Positions 25,440 through 34,481 of a DNA stretch of 64,000 nt are shown here, one piece after another (positions within the stretch are counted from its first letter, which is position 1; each line of letters begins with the position of its first letter). Position numbers and translations under genes: made by a program. Below the pieces are notes generated by a model that saw only the letters and a list, made by a program, of their open reading frames with translations, was not told the origin of the DNA and made no database searches. Location of the stretch: contig JAGYJM010000002.1 of assembly GCA_018402085.1 (NCBI GenBank), forward strand, positions 682,001 to 746,000, given 5' to 3'. This DNA comes from Flavobacteriales bacterium. GTDB taxonomy: Bacteria > Bacteroidota > Bacteroidia > Flavobacteriales_D > Sanyastnellaceae.

Positions 25440-26954
25440 ATGAAGCGTGCGGTGGATAACATGCAAAGAGCCTTGGGCACCTTGTGGGTGCTCTTGTTGA
25501 TGCCTCTCCTTTTTTGTGCACAGGAAAACCTGTGGATGCGACCGGCTATAGACCAACAGGCATGGCAGCACGACCTTCAGGTGCTTGACCGCTTCATCAG
25601 AGAACACCACGGTGGAATATTTAGGTATTGCTCGCCGTCGCAACTCGATTTCCTCTACGCTTCGTTGCACGATACGGAGCAAGACACCCTCACGATGCGT
25701 GAGGTCTTCTTGCGGGTCAGTAATTACATTGATGCGCTTCGTGACGGACATACCTATGCGATGCCGCCTGAAGAAATCAGTGACCGATTACTCGCCTCTG
25801 AACGCTTCTTCCCCTTGACGCTCGAAGTCAATGATTTTGAGGCGTGCATCGCTGAAAATTTCTCAGACATCCAATCACTTTCAACCGGTAAACGCATCGT
25901 GCAGATCAATGGCCTGCCTATCCGCCGAATTCTGCTCGAGTTGCGACCCTATCTCACCGCCGATGGCTTCTCTTCCAGCGGCAAATGGGGGGTGCTGCAG
26001 GGGCAGTTTTGGTGGTACTTCGGACTTCACTTCGGATTTGCAGAAAGTTACACGGTGTCAATTGAAGATGAATCTGAAGTTAGCGAATACCACCTGCCCG
26101 CAGTTCGTATGGATGACTTCTTCAATAAACAGCAAGAACTCTACCGAAGCAGCATGAGAAGTGCAGAGCCTGTGCAACATCAGGTCATCGGTAGCTCGGG
26201 AATCCTGCAGGTCTCCACCTTCGGCGAAAAACCACTCCGCTACTTCCGCCGAACGTTTAGAAGGGCACTTCGTAGCTTCCGCAAAGAAGACGTAGCGCAG
26301 CTCATCATTGATATCCGTGGGAATGGTGGCGGACGAGAAGGGGTAGAGAATTTACTCTTGAATTGCTTTACTCACAACCTTGAAGACAAATACCGGGAGG
26401 TGACCATTCGTCGCCCGAAGGCGGTGAGTTACGAGCATATTCAGCACCCGCGCTATAATCAACTCAAGGATGCGCTGTACCGTGCAGTTGAATTCAGAAC
26501 TGATAAACAAGGCAAATGGCAACGTAAGAACCGCTTCAGAAGAACGTTCAGAAAGCCTCGTTACGTTTTCGATAAGCCGGTATATGTGTTGATTGACCGC
26601 GAAGTATTCTCCGGAGCCTCAGAATTTGCAGCACTCGCTTCAGATTACGGTCAGTCCTGCACCCTCGTAGGAGAAGAAACTTGTGGAGGATACAGCGGAC
26701 ACACCAGCGGGTACTATTATACCCTGGTACTCCCGGAAAGCCAGATTCGGGTCAAGGTGCCGCGTATTTGGTTCGGACTCAATGTGCGAGATACGTACAA
26801 TGGAGGTGTGCTTCCTGACTGGAGGCTCAGTTGGTTTGGTAAAGACGGCGGCTACAGTGAAATCAACGATCTGATTGAGCTTCAGGCACGCTGGAGGCAA
26901 GAAGAAGTTTTAAAGGGAAGCTCTACTGAATCTCAACAGAGAAGTTACCCTTGA
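25440..26954 (+). CDS. S41 family peptidase (C-terminal processing protease-like)
   Basis: 504 residues from ATG 25440 (MKRAVDNMQRALGTLWVLLLMPLLFCAQ, signal peptide). A helical N-terminal domain is followed by a degenerate PDZ-like region (GKRIVQINGLPIRRILLELRPYL) and the S41 core: LIIDIRGNGGG, VYVLIDREVFSGASEFAALASDYG with the nucleophile Ser, and LVGEETCGGYSGHTSG. Ser is in place; the usual Lys partner cannot be placed with certainty. Acts in periplasm or outside the cell. The last 32 bases overlap the end of the convergent lipoprotein gene. Confidence 0.88.
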   Translation: MKRAVDNMQRALGTLWVLLLMPLLFCAQENLWMRPAIDQQAWQHDLQVLDRFIREHHGGIFRYCSPSQLDFLYASLHDTEQDTLTMREVFLRVSNYIDALRDGHTYAMPPEEISDRLLASERFFPLTLEVNDFEACIAENFSDIQSLSTGKRIVQINGLPIRRILLELRPYLTADGFSSSGKWGVLQGQFWWYFGLHFGFAESYTVSIEDESEVSEYHLPAVRMDDFFNKQQELYRSSMRSAEPVQHQVIGSSGILQVSTFGEKPLRYFRRTFRRALRSFRKEDVAQLIIDIRGNGGGREGVENLLLNCFTHNLEDKYREVTIRRPKAVSYEHIQHPRYNQLKDALYRAVEFRTDKQGKWQRKNRFRRTFRKPRYVFDKPVYVLIDREVFSGASEFAALASDYGQSCTLVGEETCGGYSGHTSGYYYTLVLPESQIRVKVPRIWFGLNVRDTYNGGVLPDWRLSWFGKDGGYSEINDLIELQARWRQEEVLKGSSTESQQRSYP

Positions 26955-27435
26955 AAGAGATGTCGAAGCCCACCGGCTGTCCGTTCACGGTTTCGCGCAG
27001 AACCATCTCGAAGCTGACAGATTCTGTTCCACCCAGAAAGGCCGGACTAAAGTTCACAACTCCGTTGGTGCAGGTGTAGGTTCTTACCGGTAGCAACTCA
27101 TCATTTTGATTAACCTCTTCAAAGTAGTTGAATACCTCATCTTCAGGAATAAACTGCACTACCTGATCCACGCTGTCTGTACCGAGTTGGATATTCAGGT
27201 TGTGGGCTTCCGTTTCGCCCTCAAGACGAATATCAGCCGTGAGAAAATAACGGCGAGAAAGAATATTGTCATCGTCAGGCTGGGTGTATTCGGCCATGAG
27301 TAGCGGGTATTCTTCACCCTGCCATGTGATGGTGCCGCACTCACACATGTACTCCGGATTGACGAAGTCTTCGTTCTTGGCACAGCCGGCCAAAAAGAGC
27401 ACCATGATCAAAAGAAGCGGAAAACCTGTTTTCAT
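26923..27435 (-). CDS. Lipoprotein of unknown function
   Basis: 170 residues from ATG 27435. The N-terminus MKTGFPLLLIMVLFLAGCAKNEDF is a lipoprotein signal with lipobox LAGC; the following KNEDF lacks the acidic surface-export signal just after Cys. The rest is predicted beta-rich (ITWQGEEYPLLMAEYTQ, FFLTADIRLEG, VSFEMVLRETVNGQPVGFDISFKGNFSVEIQ), a small beta-sandwich by pattern. No family recognised. Overlaps the S41 peptidase end by 32 bp in the convergent direction. Confidence 0.72.
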   Translation of the reverse strand: MKTGFPLLLIMVLFLAGCAKNEDFVNPEYMCECGTITWQGEEYPLLMAEYTQPDDDNILSRRYFLTADIRLEGETEAHNLNIQLGTDSVDQVVQFIPEDEVFNYFEEVNQNDELLPVRTYTCTNGVVNFSPAFLGGTESVSFEMVLRETVNGQPVGFDISFKGNFSVEIQ

Positions 27436-27558
27436 GCCAGTAACTTTAAGAGCGTGAAAATAGTGAATTCTCCCTAACCCTTTTCTGCAAACAGAAGTGA
27501 CTATGGTACTTCCATGCATTCACACACAAGCTTAGTGGGTAAGCTTAGATACTCAACA

Positions 27559-28674
27559 CTAAGCGCCTTGCGAGCCGAACAGCATGAATAAGAGACCTCC
27601 AACAGCGAGTATTGCAAGCACCAGGAAGAAAATCTTCCAGAAGCTGTAAGGGCGTTCACCGCGCACCTCGCCGCTCTGTCCGTTGATCAGGAAGCGGTAA
27701 ACTTTGCCTTTGTACCGGTAGGTGCTGACGTATATCGGCAGAAGAATATGCTTGAAAGTGAGATTGTCCCACTGGGTATTCATTGAGATAATGCGTTGCT
27801 TGTCACCCCCAATGTCACGCTTCACAAGCACCCGGATTTGATCGGTGATCTGTTGCTTGCCAATCTCAAAGCCTTCGTCTAAGTTTACATTGTAGCTCTC
27901 TACAAGGAATCCGCGCAGGTAATCATGGTCGAACGGAACAAGCTGCTTCAGGTTCCACGGATGCAGCTTCATGGTGATGTCAGTAGGAAGGGCGGTGTTG
28001 GCAAGCACAAGTTCATCATCAAAAAAGTGCTTTACCTGACCGGAAGCCGGGTACCAGTCAGTCACGGTTTTGGTACGGGTACGGCGCTCGGTTTTGCCGT
28101 CAACGGTTACGGTGTAGCTCTCGGTTTTGGTCCGGTTTACACCTCTTTTCCCTTGATAAATAGTGAATGTGTCGGCATCGAAAGTCCAGAAAGGAATATA
28201 CACTCCCTTCAGTTTATCCGGGAGGTTCTGCATTTTCTTCAGGTCATTTGGCGCAAACCACAATGAATGCAGCCACTTTTTGTAGCGCTCAATACCGTCG
28301 CGGTGATTGATCTGGAAGGGAATCAGCGCTTGTGGTTTGATCTGCTCCGTCTCTTTGGCTGAGTCCATCAGCAGGTGGCCACCGCAGAACAGACAGGTAC
28401 GCCCAACGGACGTACCTTTGAAGGGGTTTAAGGCACCGCAGCTCTCACACTCTACATTGGTGACTTTTTCTGTTCCGGCATCCTCAGTACCTTTTGAGAG
28501 GTAGTCATGCAGTTCCTTTTCCCGAATTTCAATGGCCGATTCATCAATCGTGTTCTGAGTAGAACAGTAGTCGCATGTCAACTCTGTGGTTCCCGGCTTG
28601 TAACGCAGCTCCGCACCACAGTTGCTACAGTGGGTTTTCTTTACCCCTTCGGCTGTTTCCTGTACTTCAGCCAT
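27559..28674 (-). CDS. Zinc-ribbon membrane-associated protein (YdjG-like)
   Basis: 371 residues. Two zinc ribbons at the N-terminus: CSNCGAELRYKPGTTELTCDYC (residues 16 to 37) and CESCGALNPFKGTSVGRTCLFC. A long beta-rich central domain follows (from PFQINHRDGIERYKKWLHSLWFAP, with WTFDADTFTIYQG), and one membrane segment near the end (WKIFFLVLAILAVGGLLFMLFG). It lies 3 bp after an SPFH-domain gene. The pair resembles B. subtilis YdjG/YdjI, which act with a PspA homologue in membrane stress. No PspA homologue is seen here. Zinc-ribbon family clear; role inferred. Confidence 0.8.
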   Translation of the reverse strand: MAEVQETAEGVKKTHCSNCGAELRYKPGTTELTCDYCSTQNTIDESAIEIREKELHDYLSKGTEDAGTEKVTNVECESCGALNPFKGTSVGRTCLFCGGHLLMDSAKETEQIKPQALIPFQINHRDGIERYKKWLHSLWFAPNDLKKMQNLPDKLKGVYIPFWTFDADTFTIYQGKRGVNRTKTESYTVTVDGKTERRTRTKTVTDWYPASGQVKHFFDDELVLANTALPTDITMKLHPWNLKQLVPFDHDYLRGFLVESYNVNLDEGFEIGKQQITDQIRVLVKRDIGGDKQRIISMNTQWDNLTFKHILLPIYVSTYRYKGKVYRFLINGQSGEVRGERPYSFWKIFFLVLAILAVGGLLFMLFGSQGA

Positions 28675-28677
28675 GGC

Positions 28678-29814
28678 TTAGCTGTTTGGCAGGGGAGGAG
28701 GTGCGCTTCCGAAGAAGCCTCTCACATCGTCAATATCCGCAGCTTTCGACCATTCTGACATACCTTCTTTCCATAAGAGGGTGTCACGACTGATCTGCTG
28801 ATCGTTGATCATTTTCTGAATGGTGGTCATATCGAACGGACCGGCTTGCTGGCCGTTTATAGCAGCCCAGTATTGTGTTTGTCCCGGTAGTGGTGGTGGA
28901 CCTGCTTTCGGCGCGGTAGCGCCGGATGCTCCGGTTGGCGTGCCTCCTTGAGCGCCTTGTTGACCTTGCTGGAAGAGCCCCCCGGCCTGGTTTGACATCA
29001 TAAAGCCCATACCGAGTCCCATGGCAGAACCTGCAGCACCCTGGTTCTCGGCGGCTTTCTCCATCGCTTTCGCCGCTTTCATCTGGGCCAGCTTGTGGAG
29101 GTCAATTTTATCGAGGCGACTCAGCTCGAAGATCTCTTTCTTGATCTCTTCAGGCATCGAGACGTTCTCAACGAGGAACTTCGTCAGCGTCAGTCCGTAC
29201 TCTTCAAATTCAGGCTGCAGTTGCTCCAGGGCAAATTCGCTGAGCTCGTTCACGTTACCCGCAAACCCTTCTACCGGGATGCGCGCTTCACCAACGGCAT
29301 CGGTCAGTCGCGTAACGACGATGCTTCGCAGCTGGGCATCTATCTCATCCGTGGTGAACTGGCCGTCGGTACCCACAATCTCCTTGAGGAACTTCGCCGG
29401 ATCTGAAATCCGGATAGCGTAGGTTCCAAAAGAGCGGATTTCAAGCATCCCGTAACGCTCATCAGATAGAATGATCGGAGACTTGGTGCCCCAGCGACAA
29501 TCCGTAAAGTTCTTGGTGTTGAAGAAGTAGACTTCGGCTTTGAACGGACTGTTAAAACCGTACTTCCATCCTTTCAGGGTCGAAAGAATCGGCATGTTGG
29601 AGGTGGTGAGCTCGTACATGCCCGGACCGTACACATCTGCAATCTGGCCTTCGTTTACGAGCACGGCCATCTGCGACTCGCGCACTGTCAGCTTTGCACC
29701 GTTCTTAATTTCATTCTGGTACCGCTCAAAGCGATATACCATGGTGTCTTGCGTAGGGTCTGTCCACTCAATGATGTCAATGAGTTCGCCCCTCAGTTTA
29801 TCCCAAATACCCAT
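28678..29814 (-). CDS. SPFH domain protein with C-terminal GYF_2 domain
   Basis: 378 residues. SPFH/Band-7 domain from about residue 20 to 230 (MVYRFERYQNEIKNGAKLTVRESQMAVLVNEGQIADVYGPGMYELTT is the family head), then an Ala-rich helix (MKAAKAMEKAAENQGAAGS), a flexible Gly/Gln-rich linker, and a GYF_2-type domain (YWAAINGQQAGPFDMTTIQKMI ... LLWKEGMSEWSKA) that typically binds Pro-rich peptides. The tail ends in APPPLP, itself a possible GYF ligand. No membrane segment; SPFH proteins of this YdjI type assemble on membranes through partners. A near-consensus box TATCTTTC lies upstream. Operon with the zinc-ribbon gene. Confidence 0.88.
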   Translation of the reverse strand: MGIWDKLRGELIDIIEWTDPTQDTMVYRFERYQNEIKNGAKLTVRESQMAVLVNEGQIADVYGPGMYELTTSNMPILSTLKGWKYGFNSPFKAEVYFFNTKNFTDCRWGTKSPIILSDERYGMLEIRSFGTYAIRISDPAKFLKEIVGTDGQFTTDEIDAQLRSIVVTRLTDAVGEARIPVEGFAGNVNELSEFALEQLQPEFEEYGLTLTKFLVENVSMPEEIKKEIFELSRLDKIDLHKLAQMKAAKAMEKAAENQGAAGSAMGLGMGFMMSNQAGGLFQQGQQGAQGGTPTGASGATAPKAGPPPLPGQTQYWAAINGQQAGPFDMTTIQKMINDQQISRDTLLWKEGMSEWSKAADIDDVRGFFGSAPPPLPNS

Positions 29815-29862
29815 CCGGATCTTTTTGTAGTTGTACCCGCGAAAGATACGAATTCGATTGTC

Positions 29863-30213
29863 TTATAACTGCTCTCTGCGGCGCCTTTCAGCCTTTCCGG
29901 CGATGGAAGTTATTAACGATAAAATAAGTGAGAACAGCAGTGCCCACCAGAAACTGTCTACCCTGAACCCATCAAGCAGGTAATCTGCCAATAAAATAGT
30001 CGCGGCATTAATAACGAAAATGAACAGTCCGAGGGTGATGATGGTGGCGGGAATGGTGAGGAAAATGAGGAGCGGGCGCACAACCGCATTGAGTAGTGAA
30101 ATAACTACGGCTACTACGATCACATTCCACCAGTGGCTGTCAACGTACACTCCCGGTAATAACCAGGAGCCCAGCAACACAGCAATCATTGTCAATATGA
30201 AGGTTCTGAACAT
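29863..30213 (-). CDS. Phage holin family 4 / YvlD-like membrane protein
   Basis: 116 residues from ATG 30213 (MFRTFILTMIAVLLGSWLLPGVYVD); the track start adds eight. Four hydrophobic segments with the family pattern: LLGSWLLPGVYVDSHWWNVIVVAVVISLLNAVVRPLLIFLTIPATIITLGLFIFVINAATILLADYLL..GF. In spite of the Pfam name these are not phage genes; YvlD of Bacillus is linked to envelope stress. Lies next to the SPFH pair on the same strand, 49 bp away, supporting a membrane-stress theme. Confidence 0.85.
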   Translation of the reverse strand: MFRTFILTMIAVLLGSWLLPGVYVDSHWWNVIVVAVVISLLNAVVRPLLIFLTIPATIITLGLFIFVINAATILLADYLLDGFRVDSFWWALLFSLILSLITSIAGKAERRRREQL

Positions 30214-30647
30214 GGGAGAGGAGTTTAAGTGTGTCACGAAGATACGGAATGTGAGCCGTCAGCCGTCTGCGTCTGCGGCCTACGTGTCAATGACCAAAAC
30301 AGGTTGTCACATTTGAGCCTACCGGAGAGGGATGCGCCACGCGCATCCTTTACGCTGAACCACAATTCACAAACGGCTATAAGACGTCTCCTAACCCGAA
30401 GGCGTCCTGAAAGACCCCTCACCCGAGTTCTAAACGCTAACTAGTAATCGATGAATAATGAACTCTAAATCAGCGCATCCTTGCGCTGATTCTTTCTTTC
30501 AGAATACGAACATAAGGACGCGCTTAGCGCGTCTGATAGCATTTCAAGAGTATTACAGGTCCCGTAAGCGTCCTGCAAGCGTCCCACAGGCGTCTTCCCC
30601 CCCCCTTACCGCAATAAAGCTGTGATCTTTCCCAGGACACCATTCGC
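30214..30647. repeat. Non-coding region with clustered small palindromes
   Basis: About 430 bp without a gene. It holds a perfect 10-bp stem at 30468-30491 (arms AATCAGCGCA / TGCGCTGATT, loop TCCT) followed by TCTTTCTTTC, a 7-bp stem at 30517-30533 (GACGCGC-TTA-GCGCGTC), a stem around 30330-30348 (GGATGCG / CGCATCC), and several GGCGTC / AAGCGTCC direct repeats (30401-30600). The first could serve as a terminator on the plus strand but no plus-strand gene precedes it. Confidence 0.6.
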
Positions 30648-30655
30648 TACTTTTG
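30648..30655 (+). promoter_or_regulatory. -7 box TACTTTTG for the glycosyltransferase operon
   Basis: Perfect TAnnTTTG match ending 6 bases before the ATG at 30662, giving a near-leaderless transcript. It also excludes the TTG start of the ORF track at 30653. Confidence 0.5.
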
Positions 30656-30661
30656 CCCAAA

Positions 30662-31345
30662 ATGATCGTAGACGTGATCATACCAGCCTGGAATGAAGAA
30701 GCGAGTATTGGCAAAGTTGTTGCCGATCTTGACCGATCGCTTGTGCGCCACGTGTTCGTGACCGATAATAACTCTAGCGACCGCACCGCTGAAGTTGCAC
30801 AACAGGCTGGAGCAAGCGTACTGACTGAAAAGCGCCAGGGTTATGGCTCAGCATGCCTGAAAGGCATTGCTGCAGCGAATGATTGTGAGCCACCCGCTGA
30901 CGTCATTGTGTTTATGGATGCCGATTACAGCGATTACGCTGAAGAGATGTCGCAACTCTTGCAACCCATTGTTGTCGGTGAGGCCGACATGGTGATCGGT
31001 TCACGCGCCCTTGGCGATCGTGAATCAGGAAGTATGACTGGTCCTCAGGTTTTTGGAAATTGGCTGGCAACACGAATGATCCGGATGATCTACGGTTATC
31101 GCTACACTGATCTGGGCCCGTACCGCGCCATCCGCCTCGACGCTTTAAATCGTCTTGGTATGCGAGATCCCAATTACGGCTGGACTGTCGAGATGCAAAT
31201 CAAGGCCCTGAAGCACGAACTGCGCATCTGTGAAGTGCCGGTGAATTACCGCAAGCGCATAGGAGTCTCGAAAGTTTCAGGCACCGTCAAAGGCACTATC
31301 TTAGCAGGCTACAAGATCATTACGACCATTATCAAATACGCCTAG
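30662..31345 (+). CDS. GT2 glycosyltransferase, dolichol-phosphate-sugar synthase-like
   Basis: 227 residues. GT-A fold with VDVIIPAWNEEASIGKVVADL, VTDNNSSDRTAEVA, KRQGYGSACLKGI and the metal site VIFMDADYSD-type sequence (VFMDADYSD), then DMVIGSRALG and SGSMTGPQVFGNWLATRMIRMIYG, all close to DPM1/UDP-glucose:polyprenyl phosphate glucosyltransferases. No membrane segment, so it acts on lipid-linked acceptors at the cytoplasmic face. Followed with 1-base overlap by a processive GT2 and a polyprenol-sugar-using membrane transferase, a plausible chain: this enzyme charges the lipid carrier. Confidence 0.9.
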   Translation: MIVDVIIPAWNEEASIGKVVADLDRSLVRHVFVTDNNSSDRTAEVAQQAGASVLTEKRQGYGSACLKGIAAANDCEPPADVIVFMDADYSDYAEEMSQLLQPIVVGEADMVIGSRALGDRESGSMTGPQVFGNWLATRMIRMIYGYRYTDLGPYRAIRLDALNRLGMRDPNYGWTVEMQIKALKHELRICEVPVNYRKRIGVSKVSGTVKGTILAGYKIITTIIKYA

Positions 31346-32823
31346 TGCAACTCGCTGTCCTCATCATATATGGTCTTTTATTGCTGTTCATCTTTGTATA
31401 CAGCTTCGTACAGTTGAGCCTGGCGTTGAACTACCGCAAGGCCCTTGCTAATCGCGCCGTGAAAACGGCGGATAAAGATGCGTTCGAGAAGAATACCGTT
31501 GACTGGCCCATCGTCACAGTACAATTACCGGTGTACAACGAGTTGTATGTCATTGAGCGCTTGATTGACGCGGTGGTTGCGCTCGATTATCCACAAAACA
31601 AGCTCGAGATTCAGGTACTCGACGACGGCAATGATGAATCCGTTGAAATTGCAGTGAAGCGCATTGCCCATTGGCAAGCGAAAGGATACGACATTCACCA
31701 CGTTCGTCGTGACGACCGCGTAGGGTACAAAGCAGGGGCGCTGGCATACGGACTCGAAATCGCGCGTGGTGAGTTCACAGCTATTTTCGATGCGGATTTT
31801 GTTCCGCGCAAAGACTTTTTAAAGCGCACCATTCCGCAACTGATGGCAGACGACAGGGTAGGAGTGGTACAAACCCGCTGGGAGCATCTGAACCAGGAGT
31901 ATTCAACCCTCACCCGTTTGCAAGCCTTCGGCCTCGATGCCCACTTCAGCGTAGAACAACTTGGCCGCAATACGGGCGGGCACTTCATCAACTTCAACGG
32001 CACGGCCGGGGTGTGGCGCAATGCCTGTATCCGCGATGCGGGCGGTTGGCAACATGATACGATCACTGAAGACCTTGACCTGAGCTACCGCGCCCAGTTG
32101 AAGGGATGGCGCTTTATTTACCTCGAAGAAGTAGGTTCACCTGCCGAGCTGCCGGCCGAGATGAACGCATTGAAGAACCAGCAGTTCCGCTGGACCAAAG
32201 GCGCGGCTGAGTGTGCGGTAAAAAACCTGCCATCGGTACTCCGCAAACGAGGTCTGGGCATGGGGACGAAAGTCCATGCGATCTTTCACCTCATGAACAG
32301 CTTCATCTTTCTGTGCGTTTTCGGAACGGCTTTACTTAGTTTGCCTGTCTTGTGGGTGAAGAGCACCACAGTGGCCTATGATATGCTGTTCAACCTTGCA
32401 AGTGTGTTCCTGGTGAGCTTTGTGATCCTTGCTTTCTTCTACTGGACCGCCTTTCGACGCACCGGTAAAGGTTTTCTGGTCTTTATGCGAGACTTTCCGC
32501 TTTTTCTCATGGTCTCCATGGGGATGTCATTGCATAACAGCATTGCTGTGATTGAGGGTTACATTGGTAAGAAGTCGCCTTTCATCCGCACTCCTAAATT
32601 TGCGATTGCTGAACACAAAGGTGGATGGGGTGATAAGAAGTACCGTGCGCTGAAGGCAAATCCATTGACGCTGGTTGAGGCCTTACTGGCAGTGTACTTT
32701 GCCGGCGGGATTGCCTTTGCCTTTTACGCCGGCGAGTTCGGACTCGTGCCGTTTCACATCATGCTGACACTGGGCTTCGCTTATGTCGCCTGGTATTCAT
32801 TCAAGCACACACGGGTAGGGTAA
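31345..32823 (+). CDS. Membrane-bound processive GT2 glycosyltransferase (cellulose synthase-like)
   Basis: 492 residues from a GTG overlapping the previous TAG by one base. One N-terminal membrane segment, then the GT2 core with VTVQLPVYNELYVIERLI, VLDDGND, IFDADFVPR, TEDLDLSYRAQLKGW and QQFRWTKGAAE: the D,D,D,QxxRW signature of processive or ceramide glucosyltransferase-like enzymes. Three to four C-terminal membrane segments follow. Probably makes a glycolipid or surface polysaccharide at the inner membrane. Middle gene of a three-gene operon. Confidence 0.92.
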   Translation: MQLAVLIIYGLLLLFIFVYSFVQLSLALNYRKALANRAVKTADKDAFEKNTVDWPIVTVQLPVYNELYVIERLIDAVVALDYPQNKLEIQVLDDGNDESVEIAVKRIAHWQAKGYDIHHVRRDDRVGYKAGALAYGLEIARGEFTAIFDADFVPRKDFLKRTIPQLMADDRVGVVQTRWEHLNQEYSTLTRLQAFGLDAHFSVEQLGRNTGGHFINFNGTAGVWRNACIRDAGGWQHDTITEDLDLSYRAQLKGWRFIYLEEVGSPAELPAEMNALKNQQFRWTKGAAECAVKNLPSVLRKRGLGMGTKVHAIFHLMNSFIFLCVFGTALLSLPVLWVKSTTVAYDMLFNLASVFLVSFVILAFFYWTAFRRTGKGFLVFMRDFPLFLMVSMGMSLHNSIAVIEGYIGKKSPFIRTPKFAIAEHKGGWGDKKYRALKANPLTLVEALLAVYFAGGIAFAFYAGEFGLVPFHIMLTLGFAYVAWYSFKHTRVG

Positions 32824-34214
32824 TGCAGTGGCTGCCGGTCATCCGCCGCATCCTGTTCATCGCCTCGCTCTACGCCGGATACCTCTTCATGGGCTACGCG
32901 GTTGAGCGCAGTGATTTTGCTCTGGTGGTCATTGGTTTTGCCTTCTTGTCTGTCGGATTCGGGCTCTTGCTGAAGCACCGCGATGAATTCAGGTTTCGTG
33001 ACCTATTCTGGACTGCGCTTTTGTTTCGGGCTGCCTTTCTGCTTTCAGAACCGAGGTTGTCAGATGACCTCTACCGCTTTATGTGGGACGGAGCGTTGAC
33101 CCTCAACGGTGAGAACCCTTATTTGCACTTGCCATCTGGTTTGATGCAAGATGGTCGCGCGGTGGAGTACGGCATCGATGCTTTGTACGATGACCTCAAT
33201 TCGAAAAACTACTACACGGTGTATCCGCCGGTGAACCAGGCGATTTTTGCTGTGGCCGTCTTGATGGGAGGCAGCAAGGTGCTGGCAACGGTCTTCTGGT
33301 TTCATCTGATCTTGATCTTGTTCGAGGCCTTGTTGTTGGTCCTGATGAAGCGCCTCCTCGATTATTTTAAGCGTCCGTGGCAGTGGATGGCGCTCTATGC
33401 CTTTCACCCGCTGGTGATTGTGGAGCTGACCGGCAATCTGCACTTTGAAGGGGTGGTGGTGACCTTCATGGCCTTGGCTGTGTGGTGGGGAGTGCGTCCG
33501 CCTTTGCAGCACCCTGTGTTTCGTTGGTTGCCGTCGGCGGCGGCCTTTGCATTGGCCGTGAGTACGAAGCTGACACCATTGATGCTCGTTCCTTTGGCCG
33601 TTGTGGTATTGTTTCGTTTTTCTTCTCGCCGCGAAAGCGGCGGATGGCGACCCGTGCTGGCAAACGGAGCCTGGGGTACAGCAGTGCTCGCGCTGACTTT
33701 TGTGCCGTTCTGGAGCTCAGAACTCTGGGTGCACTGGCAGTCGAGCATCGGACTGTATTTCAGAACCTTCGAGTTCAATGCGAGTGTCTACTACTTGGTG
33801 CGTGAGATAGGACAGGCGATGCTGGGCTACAATCCGATCGCGACGGTGGGTCCGGCACTTTCGATAGCCTCTGCCACAGGGATTCTCGCGATAGCCGCAG
33901 CAGCGCTTCGCATCCGCCGTTTTAACGGCGAAAACATCGCTAATCTGCTGCTGTTTACTTTTGCTTTGTACTACCTGCTTGCCACCACGGTGCATCCCTG
34001 GTACCTGACCTATCTGGTTGCCCTACTACCCTTTGCCTCGTCGCGTTTCAGAGGCCTGCTCGGCTGGACACTCGTGGTGGTATTCAGCTACAGCCACTAC
34101 CACAGCGGTCTATTCGAAGAACGGTATGGCTGGATAATTGCGGAGTATTTGATCGCTCTACTGGTGTTCATCGCAACACTCGTAGAGTCGCGAGAATCAC
34201 CCGACAAAAACTAA
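32823..34214 (+). CDS. Polyprenol-phosphate-sugar-dependent membrane glycosyltransferase (GT-C type)
   Basis: 463 residues with around twelve hydrophobic segments. The first loop carries the GT-C motif region SEPRLSDDLYRFMWDGALTLNGENPYLHLP, with the acidic pair DD expected for catalysis, and YYTVYPPVNQAIFAVAV further on, as in mannosyltransferases of the MptA/B and DUF2029 type. Such enzymes use polyprenyl-phosphate sugars on the periplasmic side, which suits the DPM-like enzyme two genes upstream. Start overlaps the previous stop by one base; end of the operon. Confidence 0.85.
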   Translation: MQWLPVIRRILFIASLYAGYLFMGYAVERSDFALVVIGFAFLSVGFGLLLKHRDEFRFRDLFWTALLFRAAFLLSEPRLSDDLYRFMWDGALTLNGENPYLHLPSGLMQDGRAVEYGIDALYDDLNSKNYYTVYPPVNQAIFAVAVLMGGSKVLATVFWFHLILILFEALLLVLMKRLLDYFKRPWQWMALYAFHPLVIVELTGNLHFEGVVVTFMALAVWWGVRPPLQHPVFRWLPSAAAFALAVSTKLTPLMLVPLAVVVLFRFSSRRESGGWRPVLANGAWGTAVLALTFVPFWSSELWVHWQSSIGLYFRTFEFNASVYYLVREIGQAMLGYNPIATVGPALSIASATGILAIAAAALRIRRFNGENIANLLLFTFALYYLLATTVHPWYLTYLVALLPFASSRFRGLLGWTLVVVFSYSHYHSGLFEERYGWIIAEYLIALLVFIATLVESRESPDKN

Positions 34215-34215
34215 C

Positions 34216-34327
34216 TTTCCCAGTTTCCCAGTTTCCCAGTTTCCCAGTTTCCCAGTTTCCCACTTTCCCGAATCGTCCATAAGTCCATAAGTCGATAGGT
34301 CGATGAGTCGATGAGGCAATGAGTCGA
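34216..34327. repeat. Two adjacent octamer tandem repeats
   Basis: First TTTCCCAG, five perfect copies from 34216 plus two variants to about 34270; then a degenerate octamer of the form RATRAGTC / cATAAGTC (34275-34327, six to seven units: CATAAGTC, CATAAGTC, GATAGGTC, GATGAGTC, GATGAGGC, AATGAGTC). The same octamer families return at 35170-35220, 35395-35435, 35640-35690 and 35910-35955. Confidence 0.85.
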
Positions 34328-34481
34328 GGACTTGGTAGCAAGCTCATCACGCGAAACGTGAATTCAGCAATTAATGGTTTCTTAACCGAGATTTGAGTCA
34401 TTATTTCTGTAAATGATGTCAACAGTTTTGGTACTTCCCGATCATCCTGCGTTCTTACGCAGCAAGAATAAAAGCTGAAAT

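Noticed and set aside
29863-30213. Prophage remnant suggested by the phage-holin family name
   Set aside because: The family name is historical; the protein is YvlD-like and no other phage gene is near.
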